Source: Chlamydiia bacterium
GTDB lineage: Bacteria > Chlamydiota > Chlamydiia > Chlamydiales > 2-12-FULL-49-11
Assembly (NCBI GenBank): GCA_022601435.1
Contig: JAJACQ010000020.1
Coordinates: 190,879 to 254,878 of the forward strand
Length of the DNA: 64,000 nucleotides
Direction: 5' to 3'
Part shown: in pieces, positions 39,778-50,243 of the stretch
Position numbering within the stretch: position 1 is the stretch's first letter
Layout of the letters: each line of letters begins with the position of its first letter
Program-made: the position numbers and the translations under genes
Notes under the pieces: generated by a model
The model's database searches: none
Told to the model about the DNA's origin: nothing
The model's input: the letters and a program-made list of their open reading frames with translations, nothing else

Positions 39778-40950
39778 ATGGGTGCAGAGAATTCTGGCGA
39801 AATCATTAAATTAGAAGACGCAACATCAGTGTATAAAGCTGAAGATGTGCAAGATGCTAATCAGGATGCAAATCTTGAGCAAAAGCAACCGAACTCAAGT
39901 ACGGCTGTTTTATTATCTCAATTAGAAGATTATGCTTCTGCTGTTATGTTGAATGTAAATTCAAAAGCAAAAGCTATTGAAGCAATTGATAAAAATATTA
40001 GTTCAACTGATAAAAATAAGCCTTCTAGTCTTTTAGGAAGTGAAAAAGGAAAGTCACCTGTAGGTGCGAATGATAATAGTGAAAAAACTAATAAGTTCAA
40101 GACTGATCCAGGGCCTGATCCATATTCTCCTGATTCATTAATAGAACTTCAAAAAGCTATTCAGAAGAAGCTTAAAGAGTTGCTAGCCCAGATGAAGGCA
40201 AATCCTTTTGCAGATATTACTATGGGTCTTTCTGAAGTTTTCCAGATGGTACAATCTTACGGTGGTAACGTTGTTGGTGCCGATGCTGAATCTCAGCAGG
40301 CTATGACAGGTCTTACGAATGTATCTTCATATATTCAGCAGGTTTTATCAGAACAGCCAGCTAAAAAGGGTGATAAAACTGTTAAGAATCCTGATTACTA
40401 TATTGATCCAAATACAGGAGAAAAAGTAAAGAATGATAAAGGTTATACAGCTGAGCAGTGTTTAGAAAAAGCCGCTACATATGTACATACAAGTGCTATG
40501 CAAAAGTATAAGTTAGATGAAAATGGTAACCCAACTAAAGAATTGAACCCTTTATATGAGTTCTTTAATGCACATAGTGGTAAAAATAAGGGATTAGCAG
40601 ATAACATTCAATCAAACGTTGAGTCATTAATCACAGCTTTAGGTGGTGATTCAGGCAAAATGACTATTCCTGATGGTGCGATTGCAAAGATGTGGAATGA
40701 TGCAAACCCTCCGGCTAGTAAAGATCCTTCTAAAGATCCGGCGCCTGCACCAGAACCAGAAGTTTTGCAAAATGTTCAAACTCAGATGGGTAACTTAGCG
40801 CAAAGTTTGACAAGTTCATCATCTGCTGTACAAGCATTGACAAAGGTAGATACACAAACTTATCAAGCAGAACAGGCTAACAATAACAAATGGTTCCAGA
40901 CAATTCTTACTCAAAACAAGACATTGATTGGAAATCAAAAAACAAGTTAA
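39778..40950 (+). CDS. Putative T3SS-secreted protein, paralog 1
   Basis: N-terminal MGAEN and TAVLLSQLEDY motifs shared with the next ORFs; Ser/Thr/Gln-rich helical C-terminus. Confidence 0.7.
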   Translation: MGAENSGEIIKLEDATSVYKAEDVQDANQDANLEQKQPNSSTAVLLSQLEDYASAVMLNVNSKAKAIEAIDKNISSTDKNKPSSLLGSEKGKSPVGANDNSEKTNKFKTDPGPDPYSPDSLIELQKAIQKKLKELLAQMKANPFADITMGLSEVFQMVQSYGGNVVGADAESQQAMTGLTNVSSYIQQVLSEQPAKKGDKTVKNPDYYIDPNTGEKVKNDKGYTAEQCLEKAATYVHTSAMQKYKLDENGNPTKELNPLYEFFNAHSGKNKGLADNIQSNVESLITALGGDSGKMTIPDGAIAKMWNDANPPASKDPSKDPAPAPEPEVLQNVQTQMGNLAQSLTSSSSAVQALTKVDTQTYQAEQANNNKWFQTILTQNKTLIGNQKTS

Positions 40951-40970
40951 TTTGAGTTAATTTGATAATT

Positions 40971-41004
40971 GAAAAAAGGAAATCTTATTTGATTTCCTTT
41001 TTTC
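40971..41004 (+). terminator. Rho-independent terminator
   Basis: gaaaaaaGGAAATCttatttGATTTCCttttttc. Confidence 0.85.
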
Positions 41005-41069
41005 ATTAAGAATCAATAGGTTACGATCCGGCTTTAAATAAAAAACTTGATAATTAAATCATAATTAGG

Positions 41070-41094
41070 TATAATATAGTTAAGGATTAATAAC
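41070..41094 (+). promoter_or_regulatory. Array promoter
   Basis: TTGATA-17-TATAAT, atagttAAGGATTAATA. Confidence 0.75.
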
Positions 41095-41119
41095 TTAATA
41101 TAAAAAAAGAGGTAAAACC

Positions 41120-42175
41120 ATGGTTGCAGAAAATATTGATTTGTCTTTAAAGACAACCAAAGCAGGTGATCTTCATGTAAGTAGTCAATCTGGGAAGGAT
41201 GAGTCTTCTACAGATGATGCTAAAAAGAGCAATGCAGTTATATTTAATCAATTAGATGCTCATTTAAATACACTGGTTAAAAAGCATAATCATACAACAG
41301 ATGAGAAAGATAAGGCAGGTAGTCTAGGTGCAACAAATGGAAAAAGTAAGCCAAAGAAAGCTGATAAAAAAGATGGCGATGATGATTTAAGTAGTGATGA
41401 TCTAGAAAAGCTATTAAATGCAGCATTTGATGCGTTAACACTCGTTGTAGAAGGGCAAATTGATGTTCAGACTATCAGAGTAGCATTGATGACAGCTCTT
41501 GGTACAATGTCAAAAGAAATTTCAGACTCATCTACTGCTGTGATAAAACAGCAATCTGATAATTTAGCATTGTATGCTCAATATGGTAATACAGATGGTA
41601 TTGGAGATTTAAATGTTCGTGGTAAAGAAATGACAGGTAGCATTAAAAGAGAAGGTAATATGTTTGATGTCTTTGATGGTAAAGGTAATTTCGTAGGACA
41701 GTTTACGCATAAACAACTTGTAGATGCTAGAGGGAATTTCCAAAATCTTTTAGATAAGTTGAAGGCAGATTCAACAGGAGATTTAACAGGGCCAGGAGAT
41801 GGTGAAGAAAAAAAAGGTTATAATGATGATCACTTGAATAAAATTGTAGATGGAGATGTCACTAAGATTACCTTTACTTACTATGATACTAGCCAAGGGC
41901 ACTCTTATGCACCAGGTGGTACGGATGCAATTGATAATTCTAGTATGAGTGATGATGATAAAAATACAGCAAGATCTAAGTTTATGGCTTTTTTACAAGC
42001 TGTACAATCAAATGGTCAGGCAGCAACTACGCAGGCAAATACGGTACAAGGCGTCCCAACTACAATGCAGCAAGGATTAACTCAGTCCCTTACTTCGTTA
42101 GAGTCTGGGCAATCAACGATTATTAGCGCTATAGGAAAAACAGCAGATTCGTTATCTTCGATTTCTGCTCGTTAA
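41120..42175 (+). CDS. Putative T3SS-secreted protein, paralog 2
   Basis: MVAENIDLSLK..., YGNTDGIGDLNVRGKE..., TYYDTSQGHSYAPGGTDAID shared with paralog 3. Confidence 0.75.
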   Translation: MVAENIDLSLKTTKAGDLHVSSQSGKDESSTDDAKKSNAVIFNQLDAHLNTLVKKHNHTTDEKDKAGSLGATNGKSKPKKADKKDGDDDLSSDDLEKLLNAAFDALTLVVEGQIDVQTIRVALMTALGTMSKEISDSSTAVIKQQSDNLALYAQYGNTDGIGDLNVRGKEMTGSIKREGNMFDVFDGKGNFVGQFTHKQLVDARGNFQNLLDKLKADSTGDLTGPGDGEEKKGYNDDHLNKIVDGDVTKITFTYYDTSQGHSYAPGGTDAIDNSSMSDDDKNTARSKFMAFLQAVQSNGQAATTQANTVQGVPTTMQQGLTQSLTSLESGQSTIISAIGKTADSLSSISAR

Positions 42176-42198
42176 AGAAGTGATATTCAACCTGATTC

Positions 42199-42231
42199 AA
42201 AAAGAGACCTTTATTAAGGTCTCTTTTTTAT
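42199..42231 (+). terminator. Rho-independent terminator
   Basis: aaaaAGAGACCtttattaaGGTCTCTtttttta. Confidence 0.9.
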
Positions 42232-42300
42232 TATGTTGATAGTTAGGTGTTTATAAGTTTTTAATTGTAAAAAAGACTTGCTTTTTTAATCAATAATTGG

Positions 42301-42324
42301 TATAATATAGTTAAGGAATAATAG
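42301..42324 (+). promoter_or_regulatory. Array promoter
   Basis: TTGCTT-17-TATAAT, atagttAAGGAATAATA. Confidence 0.75.
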
Positions 42325-42350
42325 ATTTATATAATAAAGAGGTAAAAATC

Positions 42351-43391
42351 ATGGCAGCAGAAAATACTGATTTGGTTTTAAAAATAACAAATACAGATGA
42401 TCTCCATGTAGGTGCTCAGGCAGGGAAGGATGATTCTTCTGTAGAAGAGACTAAAAGAAGTAGTGCAGCTGTTTACTATCAGTTGGATAACTATATAAAA
42501 ACAATGACTAAACAGCGCCTTCAGGAGTTAGAAGCATCTGATGAAACAAAAACGCCTCCAACTTTAGGTTCTTCTGATGATGCAAAAGGTGATAAAAATG
42601 CAGGTAAAAAGAGTAAAGCTCAGGATAATCCAAGTTCTGTAAAAGTACTTTCATTAAATCCTTTGCTAGCTTCACTTCAAGCTGGTAGTAATGTTCAAAA
42701 TGCTGGTAATCAGCTGATGATAGCCCTTGGTATGATGTCTTCTAATATAACGGCTGTTACAACAGAAGTCACTCAAATGGAAGCTCAATATGTTTCTGAT
42801 TATCAACAGTACGGGAATACAGATGGTGTTGGTGATAAAAATGTTCGTGGTAAAGAAGAGACTTGTACGATAAAAAAAGAAGGTGATAACTATGATGTTT
42901 TTGACGCAGATGGTCATTTTTGTGGTCAGTTACAAAAATCTGAGTTGAATTCTGAAAATGTGTTAAAGAAGTTGAAAGGTGATTCTACTGGGGATATTAC
43001 TGCTCCAGAAAGTTGGGAGAAGTATGGGGAGTATAATGATGATCATCTTAAAAAGCTACATGACGGAAAAGAAACTAGTGTCGCATTTACGTACTATGAT
43101 ACAAGTAAAGGGACCTCTTATGCACCAGGTGGAATTGATGCAATAGAAAATGGCCCTGGTGATACTTCAGAAAAATCAATAGAAAAGAATAAATTTATGG
43201 CTTTTATGCAGGCAGTTCAAGCATCTGCTTCTGCTGCTAATACACAGGCAAATACCTTAGCTGGCGTTCCTACGATGATGGAGACAAACTTAACGCAATC
43301 AAATGATGCTGCACAAGGAAATTCACAAACAATACTACAGGCACTTTCAAAAGTCTCTAATATGATTGCAAGCTTAGCTTCAGCTGGTTAA
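42351..43391 (+). CDS. Putative T3SS-secreted protein, paralog 3
   Basis: MAAENTDLVLK..., YGNTDGVGDKNVRGKE..., TYYDTSKGTSYAPGGIDAIE. Confidence 0.75.
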   Translation: MAAENTDLVLKITNTDDLHVGAQAGKDDSSVEETKRSSAAVYYQLDNYIKTMTKQRLQELEASDETKTPPTLGSSDDAKGDKNAGKKSKAQDNPSSVKVLSLNPLLASLQAGSNVQNAGNQLMIALGMMSSNITAVTTEVTQMEAQYVSDYQQYGNTDGVGDKNVRGKEETCTIKKEGDNYDVFDADGHFCGQLQKSELNSENVLKKLKGDSTGDITAPESWEKYGEYNDDHLKKLHDGKETSVAFTYYDTSKGTSYAPGGIDAIENGPGDTSEKSIEKNKFMAFMQAVQASASAANTQANTLAGVPTMMETNLTQSNDAAQGNSQTILQALSKVSNMIASLASAG

Positions 43392-43412
43392 AAAAGCTTT
43401 AGTGTTTGAATT

Positions 43413-43441
43413 AAAAGGACCTTTCTTTAGGTCCTTTTTTT
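43413..43441 (+). terminator. Rho-independent terminator
   Basis: aaAAGGACCtttctttaGGTCCTTttttt. Confidence 0.9.
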
Positions 43442-43539
43442 TATCTATTTGAAAATAAGTGTTATATGTAACTGTATGAAAATAAGTATATTGTGAATTT
43501 TCCTCTTAATAAAATCTTGATTTTTTAATCAGGATTTGT

Positions 43540-43563
43540 TATAATTTAGTTAAGGAATAATAG
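43540..43563 (+). promoter_or_regulatory. Array promoter
   Basis: TTGATT-17-TATAAT, ttagttAAGGAATAATA. Confidence 0.75.
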
Positions 43564-43585
43564 CTCTATATAAAAGGAGGCAGAA

Positions 43586-45751
43586 ATGTCAGGTTTAGAA
43601 AAAAGTTCAAATGATACTTTAAATAGTGTTAATACACTGTCAACTTTAGGGTTGAATGAAAAAGCTGCCGATAAAGATAAAAAAGCAGATCAGGTGCTTT
43701 TAAGTGAGATTGAAGATCTTTTAGAGATGCTTGTATCAGAAACTAAATCAGGGAAGAAGTCTTCTAAGAATAATATAGCGACCTTGATGGAGAAGGATCC
43801 AAAAAAAGTGGCAGATATTTTGAAGAGCTTTTTATCTGGAAATGTGCCCAAAGCAAAACAAAAAGAGGTTTTAGAGGCTATCTTTAAATTTATGTCAGCA
43901 AAAACTGAAAATATTCCAAGTGGTGTAGCGATGCTGTCTGCTTTATTAGAAGGGACAGAGGTGAAAAAAGATGGTCAAGCTTTGATGGGTAAAGCCAAAG
44001 CTTTTATTTCTGAAATTGAAGAAGCGGTTGAAACTGGAAAGACTACTTTTGATGAAATTTATTCTCAGCCTGAAGTAAAGGCTTTTATAAGCGGGCTGAC
44101 AAATACAAAATCTATTAATTTGTTAAAGCAAATTGGAGAAGCTTTAGAAGGAGTTTTAGAAGGAAAAGATGGAGATGACGAATTCTGTAAGGATTTATAT
44201 GACATCGCAAAAAATGCAGTGGCCTCTTCTTTAGATACAACACACCCATTAGAAGCGACTTTAACAGATACGGCTAGTCTTTCTAAGCTATACAAGCTTT
44301 CATCTGGTGATCAAAAGAAAGCTTTAAGTGAATTAAAAAATCAAGCAAAAGGATCAACAGAAGATTCAAAAACGATTGATGGTATGACTTACAATCAGGC
44401 GATGATTTCATTAGCCATTGACTTACAAACATTGCTTACAAATATCTATAATTCTGAAGGATCTCAAAGTGATATCGTTTGTAGAATGGCTGAGTCTTCA
44501 GCATCTGCAGCTCAATCGAGTGCTTTGCAAAAAGGTAATGAGATCGAAGATGAGATGAATAAACAAGCAGAAGCCAATAAAAAACCTTGGTGGACATACC
44601 TAATAGGAGCTGTTGTTGCTGTTGTAGGTGCTGTTTTAACTGTTGCGCTTTCAGGGTTTGGTGTTGGAGTATTAATAGGTGTAGGTGTAGAGCTTTTAGT
44701 GAGTGCTATTATGATGACTCCTGCAGGCGATGCGATCACAACTGGTTTGGCAACAGATCTAGAGGGTGGAGCAAATCCAAATGGATCAGGACCTTCATTA
44801 GGTGCTCAAATAGGTGCTACAGCGATTATCACAGTGATTACAACAATTCTATCTATGGGTAGTGCAGGAGTGACTTCTGCTACCGAAGGTGCTGCTAATA
44901 TTGGAGTAGGAATTGGTGAAGCTGCTGCAAAAACAACTGCAAAAGTTGGAGTAAAAGTAGGAGAAAAAGCTTTAGAAGAAACAGGCGTTGAAATGGTTGA
45001 GATGAGTTTGAAAACTGTTGCAAAATCTGCTAAGGAAGCAACCGAAGATGCGGCTAAGGAAGTTGGAAAGATTTCAGAAAAAATAGCTGAAGTAGGAAGT
45101 GAAGGGGGAAGCGAAGCAGCCTCTGGAGCGGCAAAAGGATCAACAAAAATTAAGTTTGATGTAGGAGCTTTTAAAGCAGGTCTAGGAAAAAGATTTTTTG
45201 GGGCATTAATTCAAAACATCTTAGGTTCAGGTATTTTGATTCAAGCATCAGAAGCTGCTATGCAAACAACAGACGAAGGTAAGAAGCTTCTTCAAAACCA
45301 AGCTTTTATGATTGGTTTAGCGATTGTAGGAACAATAGTTGGTGTAGGTGCTGGTATTGGAGCAAATGCGGGTCTTGTAGGAAAAGGTGTTGCTTTAAGA
45401 GATGATTATATAGAAAAAACCCCAGGACTTGAGGATATCTCTATGAAGTTTAGTTCTACAGTTAAAAATATTATCTATGGGGTAGAGGCGCTTGCTATGC
45501 TTGCTCAAGCAGGAGCTTGTTTCTATCAATATGATCAGAAGAAGGCTGTTGCAGATGCACAAGTTGCTCTTTCAAAGATCTCAGCTGCTAGTGACTTTGA
45601 TACAAACATGCAATCTCAGTTAACAACTTTACAATCTAGTATAAGTAAGGGAGGTCAAAAAGTAATTCAAAATGCAACGGATAACTTAAGTGCTGCTCTA
45701 AATAATATAGGTGGTGGAGATGTTACCCTTACGGGAGCTTTAAGTAGTTGA
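43586..45751 (+). CDS. Putative T3SS translocator (CopB/SctE-like)
   Basis: 721 aa; long TM hairpin WWTYLIGAVVAVVGAVLTVALSGFGVGVLIGVGVELLVSAIMM plus later hydrophobic segments; follows secreted paralogs. Confidence 0.7.
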   Translation: MSGLEKSSNDTLNSVNTLSTLGLNEKAADKDKKADQVLLSEIEDLLEMLVSETKSGKKSSKNNIATLMEKDPKKVADILKSFLSGNVPKAKQKEVLEAIFKFMSAKTENIPSGVAMLSALLEGTEVKKDGQALMGKAKAFISEIEEAVETGKTTFDEIYSQPEVKAFISGLTNTKSINLLKQIGEALEGVLEGKDGDDEFCKDLYDIAKNAVASSLDTTHPLEATLTDTASLSKLYKLSSGDQKKALSELKNQAKGSTEDSKTIDGMTYNQAMISLAIDLQTLLTNIYNSEGSQSDIVCRMAESSASAAQSSALQKGNEIEDEMNKQAEANKKPWWTYLIGAVVAVVGAVLTVALSGFGVGVLIGVGVELLVSAIMMTPAGDAITTGLATDLEGGANPNGSGPSLGAQIGATAIITVITTILSMGSAGVTSATEGAANIGVGIGEAAAKTTAKVGVKVGEKALEETGVEMVEMSLKTVAKSAKEATEDAAKEVGKISEKIAEVGSEGGSEAASGAAKGSTKIKFDVGAFKAGLGKRFFGALIQNILGSGILIQASEAAMQTTDEGKKLLQNQAFMIGLAIVGTIVGVGAGIGANAGLVGKGVALRDDYIEKTPGLEDISMKFSSTVKNIIYGVEALAMLAQAGACFYQYDQKKAVADAQVALSKISAASDFDTNMQSQLTTLQSSISKGGQKVIQNATDNLSAALNNIGGGDVTLTGALSS

Positions 45752-45755
45752 TAAT

Positions 45756-45779
45756 AGGAGGGTTGTCCCTCCTGTTTTG
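45756..45779 (+). terminator. Rho-independent terminator
   Basis: AGGAGGGttgtCCCTCCTgtttt. Confidence 0.75.
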
Positions 45780-45823
45780 TGTAAAATAATTATTTATTAC
45801 TTGAATAGAAATCAAAATTATGT

Positions 45824-45845
45824 TATAATTATATTAGGGAATAAT
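45824..45845 (+). promoter_or_regulatory. Array promoter
   Basis: TTGAAT-17-TATAAT, tatattagGGAATAATA. Confidence 0.65.
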
Positions 45846-45928
45846 AAAGTTATTAAAATGAGGCCAATATCTTTGATAGGTAAGATTAACAGCTTCAGAA
45901 AGAGTTATAAAAAATAAGAGGTAATAAA

Positions 45929-47284
45929 ATGGTACAGTCTAATAAAAGTATAGAGGGTTTAGAGGATATTTCATTAACAAATAAAGCTTTAAAAAATCTG
46001 TTAATTGAAGGAATTATCGGCAATTCTGAAGATGATAAAAAGCAAAAAGCTGTATTATTAAAGTATATTGAACAGACTTTAGATGAGATTTCAAATGGAA
46101 ATTCAAATAATTTAAGTTCTGTTGGTGATGATTTAGATGATGAAAGCGCTTTAAATAGTCTGTTAGAGGGTACAAAAGGTCTTGATCGTACTAATCTTTA
46201 TATTTCAAATGGTATTCCATTTGATGTATTTATAAAGCTTATGGAAAATGCTTTGAAAGCGGCGCTTGCAAATATCAATGTAAGTAAAACTGTGAAGTTA
46301 AGTTCTGTTGGTCTTTATAATAATAAAACAGATGGTAGTGCAAAGGATTCTGACTTTGTAGACTCTGGAACTGGTGGGTTAATAGGATCAATTTCAAGAT
46401 CAATTATTGCTTCAGGTGAGCAGCAGGCAATGACTACAATCATGGATGCAACAGCATCTTTATCACAAGCAGTAGGTGCAGTAGTAGGTGTTGCAGCAGG
46501 TGCTTTTATTAAAACTAAAATGGACATGTCAGAAGAAAAAGATAATGTGACTAAACTAGAAAATGCTGTATCAGAAGTTGAAAATACTCCAAGTGATCTT
46601 TTTGAGGTGACAATTGGTGATAATAATGCTGAAGTCTCAAATAACCAAGATTTCAAAAATGCAATTTCTAAGCTAAAATCTGGAGAGCATGATTTTACAA
46701 AAGCTAATAGAATCTTAAATGATGATGGAGAAGCAGTAGAAGGTGATCACTTCTTTGGTTCAGCAGATGTTTCTAAAGAAAATGCTAAGAGAGCAAAATT
46801 AGTGGCTCAAGAACAAGCTGATAATCATCCTGATATTGATCCAAATAGAGAAGAGTATAATAAAGGTATTTTCTTGGTAGAGGGAGAAGATGTGATTACT
46901 GTAGAAGATGCTATTAGATATGCTTCACCAGCTGAAAGAAGAGCAATTAAAGAAAAGCTTCAGAAGCAGCTAAAAGATGCAAAAGATGCTCTTTCTAAGA
47001 AAGAAGATAAAGTAGGTCAAAGAGCTCAAATGATGCAGAAGACTTTAAGTGATGCTCTAGGTACTGCAGGTGCTGGTACTTCAAAGATGGCTTCACAAGC
47101 AAGTATCATAGAAAAATCTAAGCAAGATGCTAGTACTGAGATTTCTAGAACCATGAGAGATGGTTTCCAGACTCTTGATACTAAGTCTAAGGCTTCTGTT
47201 GATGAAAACGTTCAACGTATTGCTCAGATGCAACAAGCTCTGCAGCAGATCATACAGGCTCTTAATAGCCTAGGAAGAGGTTAA
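45929..47284 (+). CDS. Putative T3SS translocator (CopD/SctB-like)
   Basis: 451 aa, hydrophobic segment ATASLSQAVGAVVGVAAGAFI, helical C-terminus MQQALQQIIQALNSLGRG; follows the SctE-like gene. Confidence 0.65.
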   Translation: MVQSNKSIEGLEDISLTNKALKNLLIEGIIGNSEDDKKQKAVLLKYIEQTLDEISNGNSNNLSSVGDDLDDESALNSLLEGTKGLDRTNLYISNGIPFDVFIKLMENALKAALANINVSKTVKLSSVGLYNNKTDGSAKDSDFVDSGTGGLIGSISRSIIASGEQQAMTTIMDATASLSQAVGAVVGVAAGAFIKTKMDMSEEKDNVTKLENAVSEVENTPSDLFEVTIGDNNAEVSNNQDFKNAISKLKSGEHDFTKANRILNDDGEAVEGDHFFGSADVSKENAKRAKLVAQEQADNHPDIDPNREEYNKGIFLVEGEDVITVEDAIRYASPAERRAIKEKLQKQLKDAKDALSKKEDKVGQRAQMMQKTLSDALGTAGAGTSKMASQASIIEKSKQDASTEISRTMRDGFQTLDTKSKASVDENVQRIAQMQQALQQIIQALNSLGRG

Positions 47285-47322
47285 CCTTTTAGTTAACTAA
47301 TTGAAAATAAGTATAATAACTA

Positions 47323-47356
47323 AAAAAGCCCCTGGTTCAAAAATCAGGGGCTTTTT
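47323..47356 (+). terminator. Rho-independent terminator
   Basis: aaaaAGCCCCTGgttcaaaaatCAGGGGCTtttta. Confidence 0.92.
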
Positions 47357-47412
47357 ATTGATTTAATTAAAATCTTAATTATGATATAATTATACTAAAT
47401 AATGAGATATTT

Positions 47413-48921
47413 ATGAGTTCAATTTCAAGTCCAGATCCTAATCATGTGCCTGCTGAGTTTAATGTCGGTATAGGTTCTCGTGGATCTATTGATGTAGATA
47501 AACAGACTACGCAGCGCGTATATGATGTCTTTATAGAGTTTAAGGAGCTTGTGCTTTCTCATGTAAATGATAAAAATGCGTTCACTGCTAATACAAGAGG
47601 CGAGCTTACTTCAGATAATGCCTCTATTGAGATAAATATATATACAAAGCAAGTTGTGATTTATCGAAGAGATGCAGCACCTGGTGAGGCTCCTGAGACT
47701 TTAGATTTAGCTTCATTGCCAGGTTTGGGAAAAACAGATAGTATAGCTGCAAATAGATTGTTGCTTCAAAAGGCTGAAGATATGCAGAATATTTTGGCGA
47801 ATAAGGACTATATTGCTACTTTTAAGACTTCTGTTCTAGGAAGAGATTATAGCTCTGAACATGCCTATAGCCTTGCTGCAGTTGTAGGGGATAACGCATT
47901 TAAAAGTGCTCTTAGCCATTTAAAAGGTCATGACAATACAATAGCTAAATTATCTGAAGAAATAGGAACAATAAGAGCCGACATTATCTCTCATCTGTGT
48001 CCTGGATGTGATGCAAAAGAGATTGAGGATTTTGAAGATGAGATTGCCACTAGGTATGAATATGTTGAATCTGTGCTTAAAGATTTGAAAGCAAACGTAG
48101 AGGAAATGATAGAGGTATTAACAGAAGAAATTGATGATGCTAAACAAAATGATGATCTTATTAGCCAAGAAGAGTTGGAAAATGATCTTAAAATATTAGA
48201 AAAGAAAAAAGCTGAGTTAGAGTTATCTACTCCTGAAAAATGTTTGCTTTATCTTTCAACCGTAATCAGAGTTCTTTCTCACCGTGTAGAATCAATAGAA
48301 GGTCCAATTCAAGAGTTTTCGGATAATGCTTCAAGGGTGCTTGAGCAGATATTTAAAGATCATGAAATTGGTAGAGAGTATGGAGTTAGACCTGAGCCTA
48401 AGGGGCTTATTGGTAAATTAAAATCTCTTTTTCAAAAGGATACACCAATTACTGTCCGAACACAGAAACAACATAAAGATATCTGCAACTTAGTCGTTGG
48501 AGCTGGAGTGTTTTCTAAATCTGATGATCTAGCAGATGATGATTATCATCATACTAATCGCATAGAAAAATATGCATACGGTAAGTTTATGGCTAGGCAC
48601 CATGTTGATTTAAAACATCTTGGAACTATTGGAACGTTGATGAGGTTACAAGAAGATAATCAAAAAGATGTGTTTGAAAAAAATCTAAGAGCCTTGCTTC
48701 ATATGTCCGGAGATATAGCTACTGCTGGTATGCAAGATGAGCTTTATAATAGGATAGACGAAATATCTTCATTTTGTCAGGTAGAAGATCATGAACAATT
48801 TGAAAGTGATAGAGGAACATCTGCTGAGGTAAGAGCTAGCGGTATAAGATCTATTTCCTCGGTAGAAGATGAGCTTTCTAGTGATGATGATTCTGAAGAT
48901 GATGATGAGATCTCTATTTAA
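47413..48921 (+). CDS. Hypothetical coiled-coil protein, candidate effector
   Basis: 502 aa; AATC-N10-TATAAT promoter as in the array; acidic Ser/Asp tail. Confidence 0.7.
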   Translation: MSSISSPDPNHVPAEFNVGIGSRGSIDVDKQTTQRVYDVFIEFKELVLSHVNDKNAFTANTRGELTSDNASIEINIYTKQVVIYRRDAAPGEAPETLDLASLPGLGKTDSIAANRLLLQKAEDMQNILANKDYIATFKTSVLGRDYSSEHAYSLAAVVGDNAFKSALSHLKGHDNTIAKLSEEIGTIRADIISHLCPGCDAKEIEDFEDEIATRYEYVESVLKDLKANVEEMIEVLTEEIDDAKQNDDLISQEELENDLKILEKKKAELELSTPEKCLLYLSTVIRVLSHRVESIEGPIQEFSDNASRVLEQIFKDHEIGREYGVRPEPKGLIGKLKSLFQKDTPITVRTQKQHKDICNLVVGAGVFSKSDDLADDDYHHTNRIEKYAYGKFMARHHVDLKHLGTIGTLMRLQEDNQKDVFEKNLRALLHMSGDIATAGMQDELYNRIDEISSFCQVEDHEQFESDRGTSAEVRASGIRSISSVEDELSSDDDSEDDDEISI

Positions 48922-50162
48922 GAGCTTTTTTCTTTAGGCGCTCTATGAATAATAGGATCGCCTTTTCCATCCATACAATTCTTATCAATGACAATTTCTG
49001 TTATATCATTATCTGAAGGTACCTCATACATCAAATCAATCAGCTTATTTTCTACAATCATACGAAGAGCTCTTGCCCCTGTACCTTCTTCCTTGGCTTT
49101 TATGGCGATTTTTTCTAAAGCTTCATCTGTAAAGCTAAGGTCGACATTATCTTCAGCAAAAAGGTTCTTATACTGCGTTATAATGGAGTTTTTTGGCTTT
49201 GTAAGGATTTCCATCAGATCATGGATAGATAGCTCATTACAGTTCGCTATAGAGTTAAATCGGCCTACAAATTCAGGTATAAGACCATATTTAACGAGAT
49301 CTCCTGTTTCCACCTTTGAAAGGAGGTAGTTGAACTCATTTAGGTCGAAATTCTTCTTAGAGGCCTCTTCATCAAATCCAATGGTCCCTTTTCCGAGTCT
49401 TTTTGAGATAATGTCTGGAAGGTGAACAAAAGCCCCTCCAATAATAAATAGGATATTTTCGGTATTAACTTTTATGTACTCTTGATTAGGGTGCTTTCTG
49501 CCTCCCTTTGGGGGTACATTAGCAACCGTGCCTTCTACAATCTTTAAAAGAGCCTGCTGAACACCTTCTCCTGATACATCGCGTGTGATAGAAACGTTTG
49601 AACTTGTCTTTCCAATCTTATCAATCTCATCAACATAAATGATTCCTTGCTCTGCACGAGCAATGTCATAATCTGCATTTTGCACAAGCCTAAGAATGAT
49701 GTTTTCTACATCCTCACCTACATAACCTGCTTCTGTTAATGTTGTGGCGTCTACAATCGCAAAGGGTACATCGATAGCATCTGCAAGCGTTCTGGCAAGC
49801 AACGTTTTTCCTGATCCAGTAGGTCCTAATAAAAGAACATTTGATTTAGAATATGAAATTGTATCATCTCTGTGATGCGCTTTTATTCTTTTGTAGTGAT
49901 TATAAACAGCAACAGCAAGCGCTCTTTTGGCATTGTCTTGTCCAATAATATGATGATTTAACTTATCAACAATTTCTTTCGGCTTAAGACACTTCATCTC
50001 ATGCTTTGTAGGCTTTTTAGAAATGATGTCAATGCAGAGCCTGACACACTTATCGCAAATGTAAGCATTGGGTCCTGAAATCAATTTTTCAACACTATCT
50101 TCAGGTCTTGAGCAAAAGGAACACTTTGCTACATCATCATTACCGCTCATCATGGGCCTCAT
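48918..50162 (-). CDS. clpX: ATP-dependent Clp protease ATP-binding subunit ClpX
   Basis: N-terminal zinc finger [11 protein letters not shown]...[35 protein letters not shown]. Confidence 0.96.
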   Translation of the reverse strand: MRPMMSGNDDVAKCSFCSRPEDSVEKLISGPNAYICDKCVRLCIDIISKKPTKHEMKCLKPKEIVDKLNHHIIGQDNAKRALAVAVYNHYKRIKAHHRDDTISYSKSNVLLLGPTGSGKTLLARTLADAIDVPFAIVDATTLTEAGYVGEDVENIILRLVQNADYDIARAEQGIIYVDEIDKIGKTSSNVSITRDVSGEGVQQALLKIVEGTVANVPPKGGRKHPNQEYIKVNTENILFIIGGAFVHLPDIISKRLGKGTIGFDEEASKKNFDLNEFNYLLSKVETGDLVKYGLIPEFVGRFNSIANCNELSIHDLMEILTKPKNSIITQYKNLFAEDNVDLSFTDEALEKIAIKAKEEGTGARALRMIVENKLIDLMYEVPSDNDITEIVIDKNCMDGKGDPIIHRAPKEKSS

Positions 50163-50243
50163 ATATTTATTAAAACGTATTTTAGCAAAAGCTTGCCATT
50201 ATTGGAAAGCGATTGTTACAGTATATCAAAAAAGCAAGTTGAT

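Noticed and set aside
44587-44862. 91-aa Cys/Arg-rich plus-strand ORF (CCCCCRCCFNCC...)
   Set aside because: Out-of-frame reading of the Gly/Ala/Val-rich TM segment of 43586-45751; composition artefact.
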